64,000 nt of DNA from Nodosilinea sp. WJT8-NPBG4 (GTDB lineage: Bacteria; Cyanobacteriota; Cyanobacteriia; Phormidesmidales; Phormidesmidaceae): assembly GCA_019359285.1 (NCBI GenBank), contig JAHHHQ010000056.1:1-64000 (forward strand), in the 5' to 3' direction. The translations under genes and the position numbers were made by a program. The stretch's first letter is position 1. Each line of letters opens with the position of its first letter. Of the stretch, positions 55,872-64,000 are shown piece by piece. A model generated the notes under the pieces. It was not told the origin of the DNA and made no database searches. It saw only the letters and a list, made by a program, of their open reading frames with translations.

Positions 55872-57383
55872 ATGATTATCGACGACCAGCACTACGACGT
55901 GATCATTGTCGGTACCGGAGCGGGGGGCGGTACTTTGGCACGCAAGCTTGCGCCCTCGGGTAAGCGGATTTTGCTGCTAGAGCGCGGCAGCGCGATGCCC
56001 TTGGAAGAGCAAAATATCAGCGATGTGGATATCTTTGAAAAGCAGCGCTACCACGCTCCCGAGCAGTGGTACGACGGCGAGGGTGAACCCTTTACGCCAC
56101 AGATGAAGTATGCGATCGGTGGCAACACCAAGATCTACGGGGCTGCCCTGCAGCGCATGCGTGAAAAAGACTTTGAAATGGTGAATCACCAAGACGGCCC
56201 TTCGCCTGAGTGGTGCCTCAAGTACAGTGACTTTGAGCCTTACTACACCGAGGCGGAGGCGATGTATCAGGTGCATGGTCAGGGTGGGATAGATCCTACT
56301 GAGCCAAGCCGAAGCGGGGATTTTGCCTATCCGCCGATCGCCCACGATCCCACCATTCAGCCCGTAGTAGAGGGCATTGCTAACCAAGGTTGCCACCCCT
56401 ATCCGCTGCCGATATCGCTATCGCTGCGGGAGGATGACCCGACCGGGGATGCTGAGGTGTTTGGAGTCAATCCGGCTTTAGATTTTGGCAACGTTACCCT
56501 CAAGACCTCGGCTAAAGTTACCGGCATTCTCACTAACCCGGCGGGGACAGCGGTCAAGGCGGTGCAGGCCGAGATCAACGGACAGCTCTATATCTTTATG
56601 GCCAACATCGTTGTGCTGGCCTGCGGGGCCGTGAATTCGGCAGCGCTGCTGCTGCAATCGGTCAACGAGAAGCACCCCCACGGGTTGGCAAACAGCTCTG
56701 ATCAGGTGGGTCGCAACCTGATGAAGACTCAGCTGAGTTCGATTGTGCAGGTCACGGCCCAGTCCAACTCTGGAAAATTTCCGCGATCGGTGGGCATCAA
56801 CGACTACTACTGGGGCGACAGCCAGGTCGACTATCCCATGGGCCACATACAAAACATGGGCGGAGTGCTGCAAGACGCCATCTTTGCCGAGTCGCCGCCG
56901 GTGCTCTCGCTGGTTACCAAGTTTATGCCCAACTTCGGGCTAAAGCAGCTGGCGACGCGATCGATCGCCTGGTGGGCCATGACCGAGGTGCTGCCCGACC
57001 CCAAAAACCGGGTGACGGTGAAGGACGGCAAGCTCTCGGTGGCATTCACCGCCAACAACGCCGAAGCCCACGATCGCCTCGTGTATCGCTGGCTCGACGT
57101 GCTCAAGTCAGTCGAAAAAGACAGCAGCCTGTTCTCGCGATCGGGCCTGCACCCGCGCGGCGAGGTGCCCCAGTCGGTGATGGCTTACCAGTGTGGCACC
57201 TGCCGCATGGGCACTGACCCCACCAACTTCGTACTCGACGTTAACTGCCGCGCCCACGAGCTCGATAACCTCTACGTGGTCGACAGCAGCTTTATGCCCT
57301 CCAGCGCCAGCGTGGGGGTAGCGCTGACGGTGATTGCCAATGCCCTGCGAGTGGGCGAGCATCTGCTGGAGAGGCTGCGGTAA
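55872..57383 (+). CDS. GMC-family FAD oxidoreductase
   Basis: 503 residues. FAD-binding YDVIIVGTGAGGGTLARKLA opens the protein; the second signature AIGGNTKIYGAALQRM and the C-terminal GMC block (YQCGTCRMGTDP, VVDSSFMPSSASVGVALTVI) are intact. It oxidises an alcohol or sugar, substrate unknown. ATG 55872 has AAGGAAT upstream and is preferred to the TTG at 55857. Being 91 bp behind the oxidase operon on the same strand, it may feed electrons to the same quinone pool, which is speculative. Confidence 0.9.
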   Translation: MIIDDQHYDVIIVGTGAGGGTLARKLAPSGKRILLLERGSAMPLEEQNISDVDIFEKQRYHAPEQWYDGEGEPFTPQMKYAIGGNTKIYGAALQRMREKDFEMVNHQDGPSPEWCLKYSDFEPYYTEAEAMYQVHGQGGIDPTEPSRSGDFAYPPIAHDPTIQPVVEGIANQGCHPYPLPISLSLREDDPTGDAEVFGVNPALDFGNVTLKTSAKVTGILTNPAGTAVKAVQAEINGQLYIFMANIVVLACGAVNSAALLLQSVNEKHPHGLANSSDQVGRNLMKTQLSSIVQVTAQSNSGKFPRSVGINDYYWGDSQVDYPMGHIQNMGGVLQDAIFAESPPVLSLVTKFMPNFGLKQLATRSIAWWAMTEVLPDPKNRVTVKDGKLSVAFTANNAEAHDRLVYRWLDVLKSVEKDSSLFSRSGLHPRGEVPQSVMAYQCGTCRMGTDPTNFVLDVNCRAHELDNLYVVDSSFMPSSASVGVALTVIANALRVGEHLLERLR

Positions 57384-57388
57384 ACGCC

Positions 57389-58096
57389 TTAAGTCACTAG
57401 GGTGACGGTGCCGGTATCGAGGTCGTAGCGGGCACCAACCACCTGAAGCTGGCCCGACCGCTGGCGATCGCGCACCAGCGACGACCTCAACACCTGCTCG
57501 ACCTGGTAGCGCACGTTGGCCGTCACGGCGTTGTCCACTGCATCCCCAGGCTGCCCCTGCACCTGGTTCACCGCCGGCAAAATTGCCTGGACAAAGGTAC
57601 CGATATCTCCCGGTAGCGGTTCATTTTTTACGGCTGCTGTCACTGCGCCACAGCGCTCATGGCCCAGCACCATCAGCAGTGGAGTTTCCAGCAGCTCCAC
57701 TGCATACTCAATGCTGCCCACCACCTCAGGCGTGGCAATATTGCCCGCCACTCGCACATCAAAGATGTCGCCTAGGCCCTGATCAAAGATGATCTCAGCC
57801 GCCACCCGCGAGTCGGCACAGCTGAGCACTGTGGCGAAGGGATGCTGGGACTGAGTCAGTTCTAGCACCCGCTCCTCCGACTGGTCGGGGTGTTCGAGGT
57901 GGTGCCCAGTAAACCGCTGGTTACCGTTTAGCAACCGCTGCAGCGCCTCATCAGGGCTGAGGGATGACGGTGCTAACGTCGCCCCCGCTGCCGATTTCAT
58001 CGGCCAGAGCGCTGGGCTCAGCGCCGCTAACCCCAATAATCCACCGCCAAAAGTCAGCACCCGACGGCGATCAATACCTCTATCGCTATGGTCCAT
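57389..58096 (-). CDS. Beta-carbonic anhydrase with Tat-like signal peptide
   Basis: 235 residues. The N-terminus DRRRVLTFGGGLLGLAALSP with a following SAAGA resembles a twin-arginine signal and cleavage site, predicting a periplasmic or lumenal enzyme. Zinc ligands are the Cys in VLSCADSRV and the His and Cys in LGHERCGAV, the beta-class pattern. It interconverts CO2 and bicarbonate. ATG 58096 (MDHSDR) has AAGGA upstream and lies 11 bp after sbtB. As third gene of sbtA-sbtB-CA it probably supplies or recycles bicarbonate for SbtA, comparable to EcaB-type extracellular anhydrases. Confidence 0.9.
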   Translation of the reverse strand: MDHSDRGIDRRRVLTFGGGLLGLAALSPALWPMKSAAGATLAPSSLSPDEALQRLLNGNQRFTGHHLEHPDQSEERVLELTQSQHPFATVLSCADSRVAAEIIFDQGLGDIFDVRVAGNIATPEVVGSIEYAVELLETPLLMVLGHERCGAVTAAVKNEPLPGDIGTFVQAILPAVNQVQGQPGDAVDNAVTANVRYQVEQVLRSSLVRDRQRSGQLQVVGARYDLDTGTVTLVT

Positions 58097-58107
58097 AACG
58101 CAATTCC

Positions 58108-58419
58108 TTACAGCGACGCCACACATTTCACGGAACGGATTTCCATTACATCGGAGATGTAACAGGTGCCGCCAAATTTGTTCAGCAGCGGCCGCACGTT
58201 CTCGGCCACGGTTTTGATTTCGTCAGGCATGCAAAACGCGACGATGTAGACGTTGTCAAGCATGGTCATGTCGAGGTCTTCGCTGCCGCCTCGCAGCCCC
58301 TCGCCCTCTACGTTGCGAATCACCGCGTGACCGTGAACTCCTGATTTTTTTAGGCTCTCTAAAATCTTGGCCAGCTCAAAGGAGTTGGCAATAATCTCAA
58401 TTTTTTTTACAAGGTGCAT
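58108..58419 (-). CDS. sbtB: SbtB, PII-like regulator of bicarbonate transport
   Basis: 103 residues with the PII-like fold: VKKIEIIANSFELAKILESL and HAVIRNVEGEGLRGG, followed by the T-loop and VYIVAFCMPDEIKTV. SbtB binds adenine nucleotides including cAMP and c-di-AMP and inhibits SbtA. The C-terminus ends RSVKCVASL and lacks the CGPxGC R-loop known in Synechocystis SbtB, so redox gating by that loop is not expected. It starts 3 bp after sbtA. Confidence 0.9.
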   Translation of the reverse strand: MHLVKKIEIIANSFELAKILESLKKSGVHGHAVIRNVEGEGLRGGSEDLDMTMLDNVYIVAFCMPDEIKTVAENVRPLLNKFGGTCYISDVMEIRSVKCVASL

Positions 58420-58422
58420 GGC

Positions 58423-59391
58423 TTAGCTCCACAACAGGTTAATGCCGTACAGATAAAGCGGAATTCCGACAGTAATGTTGAACGGAAACGTGACCGCTAA
58501 AGCCGTAGAAACGTACAGGCTCGGGTTGGCCTCGGGCACCGTTAGCCGCATGGCTGCTGGCACCGCAATATAGGATGCGCTGGCACACAGCACAGCAAAT
58601 AGGAGGGCATTACCTTGGGACATATTGATCGCCCTGGCGATTAGCAATCCAACGCCTGCATTCAGTATTGGGATCAGTATGGCAAATGAAATTAGGAACA
58701 AGCCGGTTTTTTGCAAGTCTTTAATGCGCCGAGCCGCGACTAGGCCCATGTCGAGCAAGAAGAAGGTCAGCACCCCGTAGAACATCTGCTGGGTGAAGGG
58801 CGACAAGACTTCCCAACCGTGCTCTCCAGTGAGCACACCGATGATTAAGCTGCCGACCAGCAGAAAGACCGAGCTGTTGAGAAAGGCATCTCGCAAAACC
58901 TCAGACCAAACAAATTCTCGATTTTCGTCCCTAGCGAAGAAATTTACTAGAATCAGCCCGACAATGATGGCGGGGGATTCCATTAGGGCCAGGGCGGCCA
59001 CCATAAACCCGTCAAAGGGCATGCCCAACTCGGTGAGGAAGGCGCTGGCCGTAATGAAGGTAACGGCGCTGATCGAACCGTAGGTGGCTGCGATCGCTGC
59101 TGAGTCGTAGGTGTCGAGCTTCAGCCGCAGAATAAAAAACGTGTATAGCGGCACGACGCAGGCCATTACGATCGCCGCCAAAATCGTCAGAACTACCTGC
59201 TGGTTGATACCACTTTTGGTTAGCTCAACCCCACCTTTAAACCCAATCGATAACAGCAAATACAGAGAAAATAGCTTTGGAATTGGCGGCGGGATCTCTA
59301 AATCAGATTTGACTAAAACAGCTATCATTCCCAAAAAGAAAAATAGCACCGGAGGATTCAGAATGTTGGACATGATCAAGTTGGCATTCAT
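58423..59391 (-). CDS. sbtA: Sodium-dependent bicarbonate transporter SbtA
   Basis: 322 residues, ten predicted transmembrane helices. Family blocks include NPPVLFFFLGMIAVLVKSDL, LYLLLSIGFKGGVELTKSG, ALALMESPAIIVGLILVNFF and ASASYIAVPAAMRLTVPEAN. It imports bicarbonate with Na+ across the plasma membrane for the carbon-concentrating mechanism. It is a short form compared with the roughly 370-residue Synechocystis protein. ATG 59391 has AAGAGG upstream; the track GTG two codons earlier is possible. It is first gene of sbtA-sbtB-CA. Confidence 0.93.
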   Translation of the reverse strand: MNANLIMSNILNPPVLFFFLGMIAVLVKSDLEIPPPIPKLFSLYLLLSIGFKGGVELTKSGINQQVVLTILAAIVMACVVPLYTFFILRLKLDTYDSAAIAATYGSISAVTFITASAFLTELGMPFDGFMVAALALMESPAIIVGLILVNFFARDENREFVWSEVLRDAFLNSSVFLLVGSLIIGVLTGEHGWEVLSPFTQQMFYGVLTFFLLDMGLVAARRIKDLQKTGLFLISFAILIPILNAGVGLLIARAINMSQGNALLFAVLCASASYIAVPAAMRLTVPEANPSLYVSTALAVTFPFNITVGIPLYLYGINLLWS

Positions 59392-59397
59392 GTCCAC

Positions 59398-59997
59398 CTC
59401 TTCTGATGCAGATATTGCCGAAACTTAAACAAACTTTGCATGCTGTCAACTATTATTGCCCTACGCCCCCATGGTGTATCGCGTCGAATCCCCTCCTGTC
59501 AATGGTTTCGTGAAAATCTTTGCCGATCTGCCAACGGGTAGAACGGTCGTTTTTTGAACTGTTCGAAACCTTTTTAGAAATATTGAAAAGGCAGAGCTAT
59601 TAAGGAGTCGGTGGAAAGTTTTGGGTTATTCACTATTTTATCCTTGTCAAAATGCTCATGAGAGATGGGTAATGCTGAATTCTACTTAAACTCTATTCAA
59701 AACAGTATGCTCGACGGGGGCAGCGGGTCGAACTTACACCAATAGCTAAACTGCTCAAAAAAAAGGAGCTAGCCGCAACGGCCAACTCCTAAAATTTATT
59801 GTTCTGTCAAATTCAAATATGCAGATTGGGCAAAGTGCTAGCGGAGCCTCGCAAAGCCAATTGTTGCTCAGCCAGAATCCACTTACCCGGCTACAAACAT
59901 GTCGACTTCTGATGTGAATAGACGGCAGTAGCTAACTACAAATTATTTGTTAGCCGGTGCCCATCGGGGGCATCTGCTGCTACCCGAGAGTGACCTT
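59398..59997. promoter_or_regulatory. Intergenic: sbtA promoter region and HCP terminator
   Basis: 600 bp without a gene. The left part should carry the sbtA promoter (AT-rich, 59400-59700). The right part contains the terminator of the carotenoid-protein gene. No CmpR or CcmR site could be named with confidence. Confidence 0.4.
59757..59791 (-). terminator. Intrinsic terminator on the minus strand
   Basis: Read on the minus strand, AGGAG-tt-GGCC-gttgc-GGC-ta-GCTCCT forms an imperfect stem followed by eight T. It lies about 207 bp past the carotenoid-protein stop codon. Confidence 0.75.
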
Positions 59998-60450
59998 TTA
60001 CGCACCCATGCCGGTAACTGCGTCGCGGGTAAAGGTAATCCGCTGCTCAAAGTCTAAGGCTTTGATTTGATCGACAAACCCCTGGGTGTGCTCAGGCAAA
60101 GAGTAGTCGCTGGGGACGTTAATGATCTCGCCCGACTCCATACCCTGGGCCAGTAGTAGCCAAGTCTCTAGCTTCGACGAGGGGCTGAGGGCACCATACT
60201 GTTTGCTGATGTCGGTATCAGCTCGGTTGGCGATATCACGCTGAGCTTGAAGTTGGTCATCTTTGGACAGAACGACTATGTGGTCGTAGAGGGTTTGGCC
60301 CATTCCTTCTACCTTGCTGTCGGGGTTAGGATTGAGCTGATCTTTGATGTCCAAATAGCCGTACCACAACAGCGCTAGCTGGGTGTCAGCATCGAAGTTT
60401 TCAAACTGTTGTAGAGGCTCTTTAATCGTGTCTAGAGTTGAGTTAGTCAT
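59998..60450 (-). CDS. Helical carotenoid protein (OCP N-terminal-domain homologue)
   Basis: 150 residues, all-helical Carot_N domain alone, without the NTF2-like regulatory domain of full OCP. Recognisable segments are FENFDADTQLALLWYGYLDI, QYGALSPSSKLETWLLLAQG and LDFEQRITFTRDAVTGMGA. Such HCPs bind a ketocarotenoid and quench singlet oxygen or phycobilisome energy. ATG 60450 has AGGAAG seven bases upstream. CrtO, which makes the ketocarotenoid, is encoded at 18-19.5 kb. The HCP subclass cannot be fixed from here. Confidence 0.9.
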   Translation of the reverse strand: MTNSTLDTIKEPLQQFENFDADTQLALLWYGYLDIKDQLNPNPDSKVEGMGQTLYDHIVVLSKDDQLQAQRDIANRADTDISKQYGALSPSSKLETWLLLAQGMESGEIINVPSDYSLPEHTQGFVDQIKALDFEQRITFTRDAVTGMGA

Positions 60451-60723
60451 GGGGACTTCCTGTGTAAGGTTCTGCGCTGTGCTTTTCCGCCAAAACCTGA
60501 GTTCAAGCTGAACTAAAGTTTTGAAAAGGTTAGCCGAACAACGCTTTCGTTACAGACCTTAACGATTAAAGGCAAGTGATGTTGTCTGCCAGAAGGGATA
60601 ACCCATAAACCTTCGATTTGACAGAGTGACAAGGTTGCACAGGAGACCTTAGGGGGGCAAGAGGCGGCGATCGCCTCCAAACGCTTTTTAACGGCGTGCT
60701 TGGACTCACACTTGCGCTATTCC

Positions 60724-61410
60724 CTAGGCCGGTACCGGAGTTTCGTACTGAGCTGCTAGGGCGCTGAGCAGCGCCTCGGTATGCCCCGTCCAGCCGATGA
60801 TGCCATCCTGGGCGCGCACCATTTCGAGGGTGGACTGCTTAAATTCGGGAAAATAGCTCTCGGTGGCGTCTTCGACCAGCAGACATTCGTAACCCCGATC
60901 GTTGGCCTCTCGCATGGTGGTCTGCACGCAGACCTCGGTGGTAACGCCGGTAACAATCAAGTGGGTGATGTCTTGGGCTTTGAGGTGAGCTTCTAGCTCA
61001 GTGGCGTAAAAGGCTCCCTTGCCCGGTTTGGGAATGATCACCTCGTTGGGCAAGGGCGCGAGTTCGGGGATGATGCCGTTGCCCGGTTCGCCCAGCACCA
61101 AGATTCGCCCCATGGGGCCGCGATCGCCGATTTTGAGCGAGCCATTGCCGCGATCGCGCTTCGACGGGGGACAGTCTGACAGGTCCGGCAGATGCCCTTC
61201 TACAGTCTGAAAAATGGGCAGATGGTAGCGCCGAAACGCCTCCTGCAACGCCTGCACGTTGGGAATGATCGACCGCAGCAGGCTGACATCGTTGCCTAAG
61301 GCATCGCCAAAACCGCCGGGCTCGATGAAATCGCGCTGCATGTCGATGATGAGCAGCGCTAGGCCGGTGGTGGGTAGGGGGTAGGGGTAGGGAATGGCGG
61401 GTAGGGGCAT
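60724..61410 (-). CDS. Isochorismatase-fold cysteine hydrolase (ureide amidase candidate)
   Basis: 228 residues. The amidohydrolase triad of the cysteine-hydrolase group is visible: Asp in [10 protein letters not shown], Lys in [15 protein letters not shown] and Cys in [21 protein letters not shown]. Segments [15 protein letters not shown] and [16 protein letters not shown] are shared with the biuret-hydrolase-like protein at the window end, so the two are paralogues. The first dozen codons ([15 protein letters not shown]) are encoded by C-rich tandem repeat DNA, so the true start could be later. It is last gene of the cluster hydrolase-ABC-cupin-hydrolase. Confidence 0.82.
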   Translation of the reverse strand: MPLPAIPYPYPLPTTGLALLIIDMQRDFIEPGGFGDALGNDVSLLRSIIPNVQALQEAFRRYHLPIFQTVEGHLPDLSDCPPSKRDRGNGSLKIGDRGPMGRILVLGEPGNGIIPELAPLPNEVIIPKPGKGAFYATELEAHLKAQDITHLIVTGVTTEVCVQTTMREANDRGYECLLVEDATESYFPEFKQSTLEMVRAQDGIIGWTGHTEALLSALAAQYETPVPA

Positions 61411-61472
61411 GGTGGATGGGTAGGGGGTGGAGGGGTAGGGGGTGGGCGGGTAAGGGGTGGGTGGCGTCTGCT
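61411..61472. repeat. G-rich degenerate tandem repeat
   Basis: Repeated GGGTAGGGGGTGGAG-like heptamer units fill the gap between the hydrolase and cupin genes and run into the start of the hydrolase coding region. Similar units occur at 61830-61870 and 63416-63440, i.e. at other junctions of this cluster. Confidence 0.6.
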
Positions 61473-61820
61473 TTAGGTTTCGATCTCGATGGGTTTGGCC
61501 CAGATGGCGAGGACGATGCAGCCCTCGGCGCTGCTGACGGTGTGGCGGGTGTCAGGCGGATTGATAACTAAGGTGCCAGCAGTATAAGTGCCGTTGTCGT
61601 CAGATTGGGAGCCTGACAGCACCAAAATATGCTCAAACCCGGTGTGCAGGTGACGGGGAACTGAGGCTCCAGGCTGGTAGCGCAGCAGCGCGGCACCGGT
61701 CCCATTGGGTTCGGCGGGGTAAAGCCGATGGATATCGACCCCCGGGCGAAACGGCTCCCAATCTAGCGCCGGGTCAACCGCCATCGTTTTCAGATCGCGC
61801 AAAACAATCGGTTTTAGCAT
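61473..61820 (-). CDS. Cupin-domain protein
   Basis: 115 residues with a single ChrR-type cupin: [20 protein letters not shown] (metal-binding HxH..E pattern) and [19 protein letters not shown] (second-box His). The start is ATG 61820 (MLKPIVL), preceded by GGGAGAG; the track start at 61871 only reads through repeat DNA. It lies between the ABC ATPase and the hydrolase gene, so it probably belongs to the same pathway as a small enzyme or sensor. Function unknown. Confidence 0.8.
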   Translation of the reverse strand: MLKPIVLRDLKTMAVDPALDWEPFRPGVDIHRLYPAEPNGTGAALLRYQPGASVPRHLHTGFEHILVLSGSQSDDNGTYTAGTLVINPPDTRHTVSSAEGCIVLAIWAKPIEIET

Positions 61821-61870
61821 AACTCTCCCACTCATCCACCCTCCTACCCATCCACCTATCCACCCGTCCA

Positions 61871-63415
61871 CTAATGCCCAGCCATTTTGTGGCCTAGGGT
61901 TTTGATGTCAGCGGCGGCGGTGGGGCTTTCGTAAACCAGCTCGCCGCCGCTGATCACAAAGATGCGATCGCTCAGCTTCAGCAGCTCATCCAGGTCTTCG
62001 CTGACCAGCAGCACCGCCACACCGCGATTGCGGGCGGCGAGGATCTGGCTGTGAATGTAGTCAACTGCCGAAAAGTCGAGACCAAAGCAGGGGTTAGCGG
62101 CAATCAACAGGTTGATATCCTTCGACGACAGCTCGCGGGCCAGCACGGTGCGCTGCACGTTGCCGCCGGAGAGATGGCCCACTGGGGTATCCACCGACGG
62201 GGTTTTGACCGAAAATACCTGGACTAAACCCTCTGCCATGCGCCGAATGCTGCTGAGGCTGAGCAGCCAGCCGCGCCGCGCCTGGGGCGGGCAGTCGAAG
62301 GTACGCAGGGCCATGTTTTCGGCTACGCTCATGTGAGGCACGCAGGCGTTGCGCAGCGGTTCTTCGGGCAGGGTGTAGACCTGGTGGCGGGCCATTTCTT
62401 TGCGGGTCGACTGGTAGGGCTCGCCGTTGACGAGAATGTCGCCGCTGTGGCGGGGGCGCTGACCCGCCAGCACTTCCACTAGCTCGCGCTGGCCGTTGCC
62501 CGAGACGCCCGCGATGCCCACAATTTCACCGCTCTTGACGATCAGGCTGGCGCTGCACACGGCGGGTAAGCCATTGTCGCGATCGGCGCACAGGTCTTTG
62601 AGCTCTAAAACGGGCCGCGAGTCGGCGATCGCGACTTTTTCGACCGGCGTGGCTTCGGTTTTTTCGCCCAGCATCATATGGGCCATGTCATCGACGGTTA
62701 AATCGCGCACGTAGCCGTGGCCCGCCAGCTTGCCCTTGCGCAACACCGTCACCTCGTCGGTAAAGGCCATCACCTCGCGAAACTTGTGGGAAATCATCAG
62801 CACGCTGAGGTGGCCAGCGGTGACTTCTTCCCGCAGCAGGCCCAGCACCTCATCGGCTTCGTCAGGAGTAAGCACCGAGGTGGGCTCATCGAGAATCAGC
62901 ACCCGGCTATTTAGGTAGAGCTGCTTGAGAATTTCGAGCTTTTGCTTTTGGCCCGCCGCCAGCTGAGAGATCGGGGTGCGCAGATCGATCTGAAAGGGGG
63001 AGGTGGCCATAAAGGCGTCGAGGCGATCGTACTCGGCTTTCCAGTTGATCCACTGGGGGCTGTCGTAGCGCGATAGCACCAGGTTTTCGGCCACGGTCAT
63101 GGCGGGCACCGAGGTGAAGTGCTGGTAGACCATGCCCAGTCCAAAGTGGTGGGCATCCTTGGGGCTGTCAATATCGCGGCATAGTTTATCGACCAGTACT
63201 TTCCCCGAGGTGGGGGTGTAAAAGCCCATGATGCATTTCACCAAGGTGCTTTTACCTGCCCCGTTTTCGCCCAGCAGGGCGTGAAAGCTGCCGGGGGTGA
63301 CTTTGATCGAGACCTGGTCGAGGGCGGTGAAGGTGCCAAAGCGTTTGGTGAGATTGATCACCTCTAGCTCGGGCGGGGCGGTTTTGATCTGCGGTGCAGC
63401 AACTGCGGTTTTCAT
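61871..63415 (-). CDS. Double-ABC ATPase of a BMP/nucleoside-type importer
   Basis: 514 residues, two fused ABC domains. The first has Walker A LLGENGAGKSTLVKCIMGF, signature LAAGQKQKLEILKQLYL and Walker B VLILDEPTSVLTP. The second is degenerate at Walker A (VSGNGQRELVEVLAG) but keeps LSGGNVQRTVLARELS and LLIAANPCFGLDFSAVDYI. This is the YufO/NupO-like arrangement that works with two permeases and a BMP-family binding protein, expected outside the window. Placed between ureide-hydrolase genes, it likely imports their substrate. Heptamer repeats CTCCCTA precede its ATG. Confidence 0.88.
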   Translation of the reverse strand: MKTAVAAPQIKTAPPELEVINLTKRFGTFTALDQVSIKVTPGSFHALLGENGAGKSTLVKCIMGFYTPTSGKVLVDKLCRDIDSPKDAHHFGLGMVYQHFTSVPAMTVAENLVLSRYDSPQWINWKAEYDRLDAFMATSPFQIDLRTPISQLAAGQKQKLEILKQLYLNSRVLILDEPTSVLTPDEADEVLGLLREEVTAGHLSVLMISHKFREVMAFTDEVTVLRKGKLAGHGYVRDLTVDDMAHMMLGEKTEATPVEKVAIADSRPVLELKDLCADRDNGLPAVCSASLIVKSGEIVGIAGVSGNGQRELVEVLAGQRPRHSGDILVNGEPYQSTRKEMARHQVYTLPEEPLRNACVPHMSVAENMALRTFDCPPQARRGWLLSLSSIRRMAEGLVQVFSVKTPSVDTPVGHLSGGNVQRTVLARELSSKDINLLIAANPCFGLDFSAVDYIHSQILAARNRGVAVLLVSEDLDELLKLSDRIFVISGGELVYESPTAAADIKTLGHKMAGH

Positions 63416-63448
63416 AGGGGAGTAGGGAGTAGGGAGTGATGGGGAGAT

Positions 63449-64000
63449 TTAAGAAAAAGTAGGATGTGCTTGCGAAACAACCGTAGGGTGGGCACTGCCC
63501 ACCATTTCCCCCAAACTCATCTCAGATTGGGCCAAAGCCTCGATCAGGGCTTCGGAATGGGCTACAGCACCGAACACACCGCCCTGCATTTTGACCATTT
63601 TCAGCGCGGCCAAGTGGTTGCCGTAGTCCGTAGCGCCGGTGCAGTCAGACAGCAGCAGGCACTCGTAGCCGCGATCGTTGGCGTCGCGCATGGTGGTGTG
63701 GACGCACACATCGGTGGTGATGCCCGCCAGAATCAGGTTGCGAATGCCTTTGCGGGTGAGAATTAAATCCAGATCGGTGGCGTAGAAGGAGCCTTTGCCG
63801 GGTTTGTCGATCACCACTTCGCCGGGTAGGGGTTGCAGCTCGGGGATGAGTTCCCAGCCGGGTTCGCCGCGCACCAAAATGCGCCCGCAGGGGCCAGGGT
63901 CACCAATGCCCGCGCCAATCTGGCGCGATCGCCACTGTTTGTTTTCCGGCAGGTCTGCGAGATCGGGGCGATGGCCCTCGCGGGTGTGGATGATGGTGAA
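63449..64000 (-). CDS. Biuret-hydrolase-like cysteine hydrolase, 5' end outside window
   Basis: The frame runs open to the right edge, so at least 183 residues are visible; the track start at 63877 is internal. Segments [49 protein letters not shown] (Lys), [20 protein letters not shown] (Cys) and [20 protein letters not shown] agree closely with remembered rhizobial BiuH, which converts biuret to allophanate and ammonia. The catalytic Asp lies beyond the edge. The last residues ([17 protein letters not shown]) are encoded by a palindromic repeat. Confidence 0.82.
   Translation of the reverse strand, partial: FTIIHTREGHRPDLADLPENKQWRSRQIGAGIGDPGPCGRILVRGEPGWELIPELQPLPGEVVIDKPGKGSFYATDLDLILTRKGIRNLILAGITTDVCVHTTMRDANDRGYECLLLSDCTGATDYGNHLAALKMVKMQGGVFGAVAHSEALIEALAQSEMSLGEMVGSAHPTVVSQAHPTFS
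63487..63503. repeat. GGTGGGCACTGCCCACC palindrome inside the hydrolase 3' end
   Basis: A 17-bp near-perfect palindrome of the widespread cyanobacterial type (TAGGGTGGGCAnTGCCCACC). It is translated as part of the hydrolase C-terminus, suggesting a repeat insertion that extended the protein. Confidence 0.6.

Overview
The window looks like a piece of a filamentous, Leptolyngbya/Nodosilinea-type cyanobacterial chromosome. The evidence is the very frequent GCGATCGC (HIP1) octamer, RpaA, PcxA, SbtA/SbtB, a Ycf37-like TPR protein, CrtO and a carotenoid-binding OCP-N-like protein. Genes are GC-rich, mostly intact and chromosomal. No prophage, plasmid replicon or CRISPR array was seen. The genus is inference.

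Layout. 1-0.7 kb: fossils, namely the 3' end of an IS1-like transposase and a decayed umuC C-terminus. 0.7-2.5 kb: a GCS2/YbdK-type ligase and tRNA-Val(UAC). Just after the tRNA (2548-2697) lies a 150-bp array of TnsB-site-like repeats that closely resembles the left end of a type V-K CRISPR-associated transposon, with no transposon genes beside it. 2.7-8 kb: signalling genes on the minus strand (PAS-GGDEF, PAS, CheB-CheR-PAS). 8.3-8.64 kb: a strongly structured, terminator-ended region that may be an uncharacterised RNA, upstream of ftsH. 10.7-16.6 kb: a PII-like protein, a fasciclin protein and a giant PAS/GAF hybrid kinase. 17.4-31.5 kb: a stress and redox stretch with CrtO and TspO, an aldo/keto reductase, an SDR, DUF2231, a GH13 enzyme, a VKOR-like protein, two YflT-type stress proteins, a Gfo/Idh oxidoreductase and several small unknowns, including a 45-aa charged protein missing from the ORF track.

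31.7-33.2 kb is a decay zone: a META-domain pseudogene, a 27-bp inverted repeat and a broken IS982-family element that itself carries a 22-bp dispersed repeat. 33.2-44.7 kb is housekeeping: rpaA, tRNA-Asn, rpmI-rplT, a solute-binding protein, Ycf37-like, thiE-thiS, DUF1517, ExoD, a P2-type calcium ATPase, a degenerate P-loop protein and a thioesterase. 45-46 kb holds an AT-rich, frameshifted gene with a HEPN-like C-terminus. cbiT, an ADP-ribosylglycohydrolase, a RemA-like protein, a five-bladed-propeller glycosidase-like protein and pcxA follow.

Three metabolic units fill the right end. (1) 51.4-55.8 kb: two DUF2231 membrane proteins in tight operon with ctaC-ctaD-ctaE. Subunit II has lost the CuA ligands, so this is probably the alternative respiratory terminal oxidase (ARTO), accepting electrons from something other than cytochrome c. 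(2) 57.4-59.4 kb: sbtA-sbtB-beta-carbonic anhydrase, where the anhydrase has a Tat-like signal, forming an inorganic-carbon uptake operon. (3) 60.7-64.0 kb: two isochorismatase-fold cysteine hydrolases flank a cupin protein and a BMP-type ABC ATPase. The hydrolase cut by the window edge is strikingly like biuret hydrolase, which suggests uptake and hydrolysis of biuret or a related ureide as a nitrogen source. All identifications come from reading the sequence and remembered family motifs; no searches were run.
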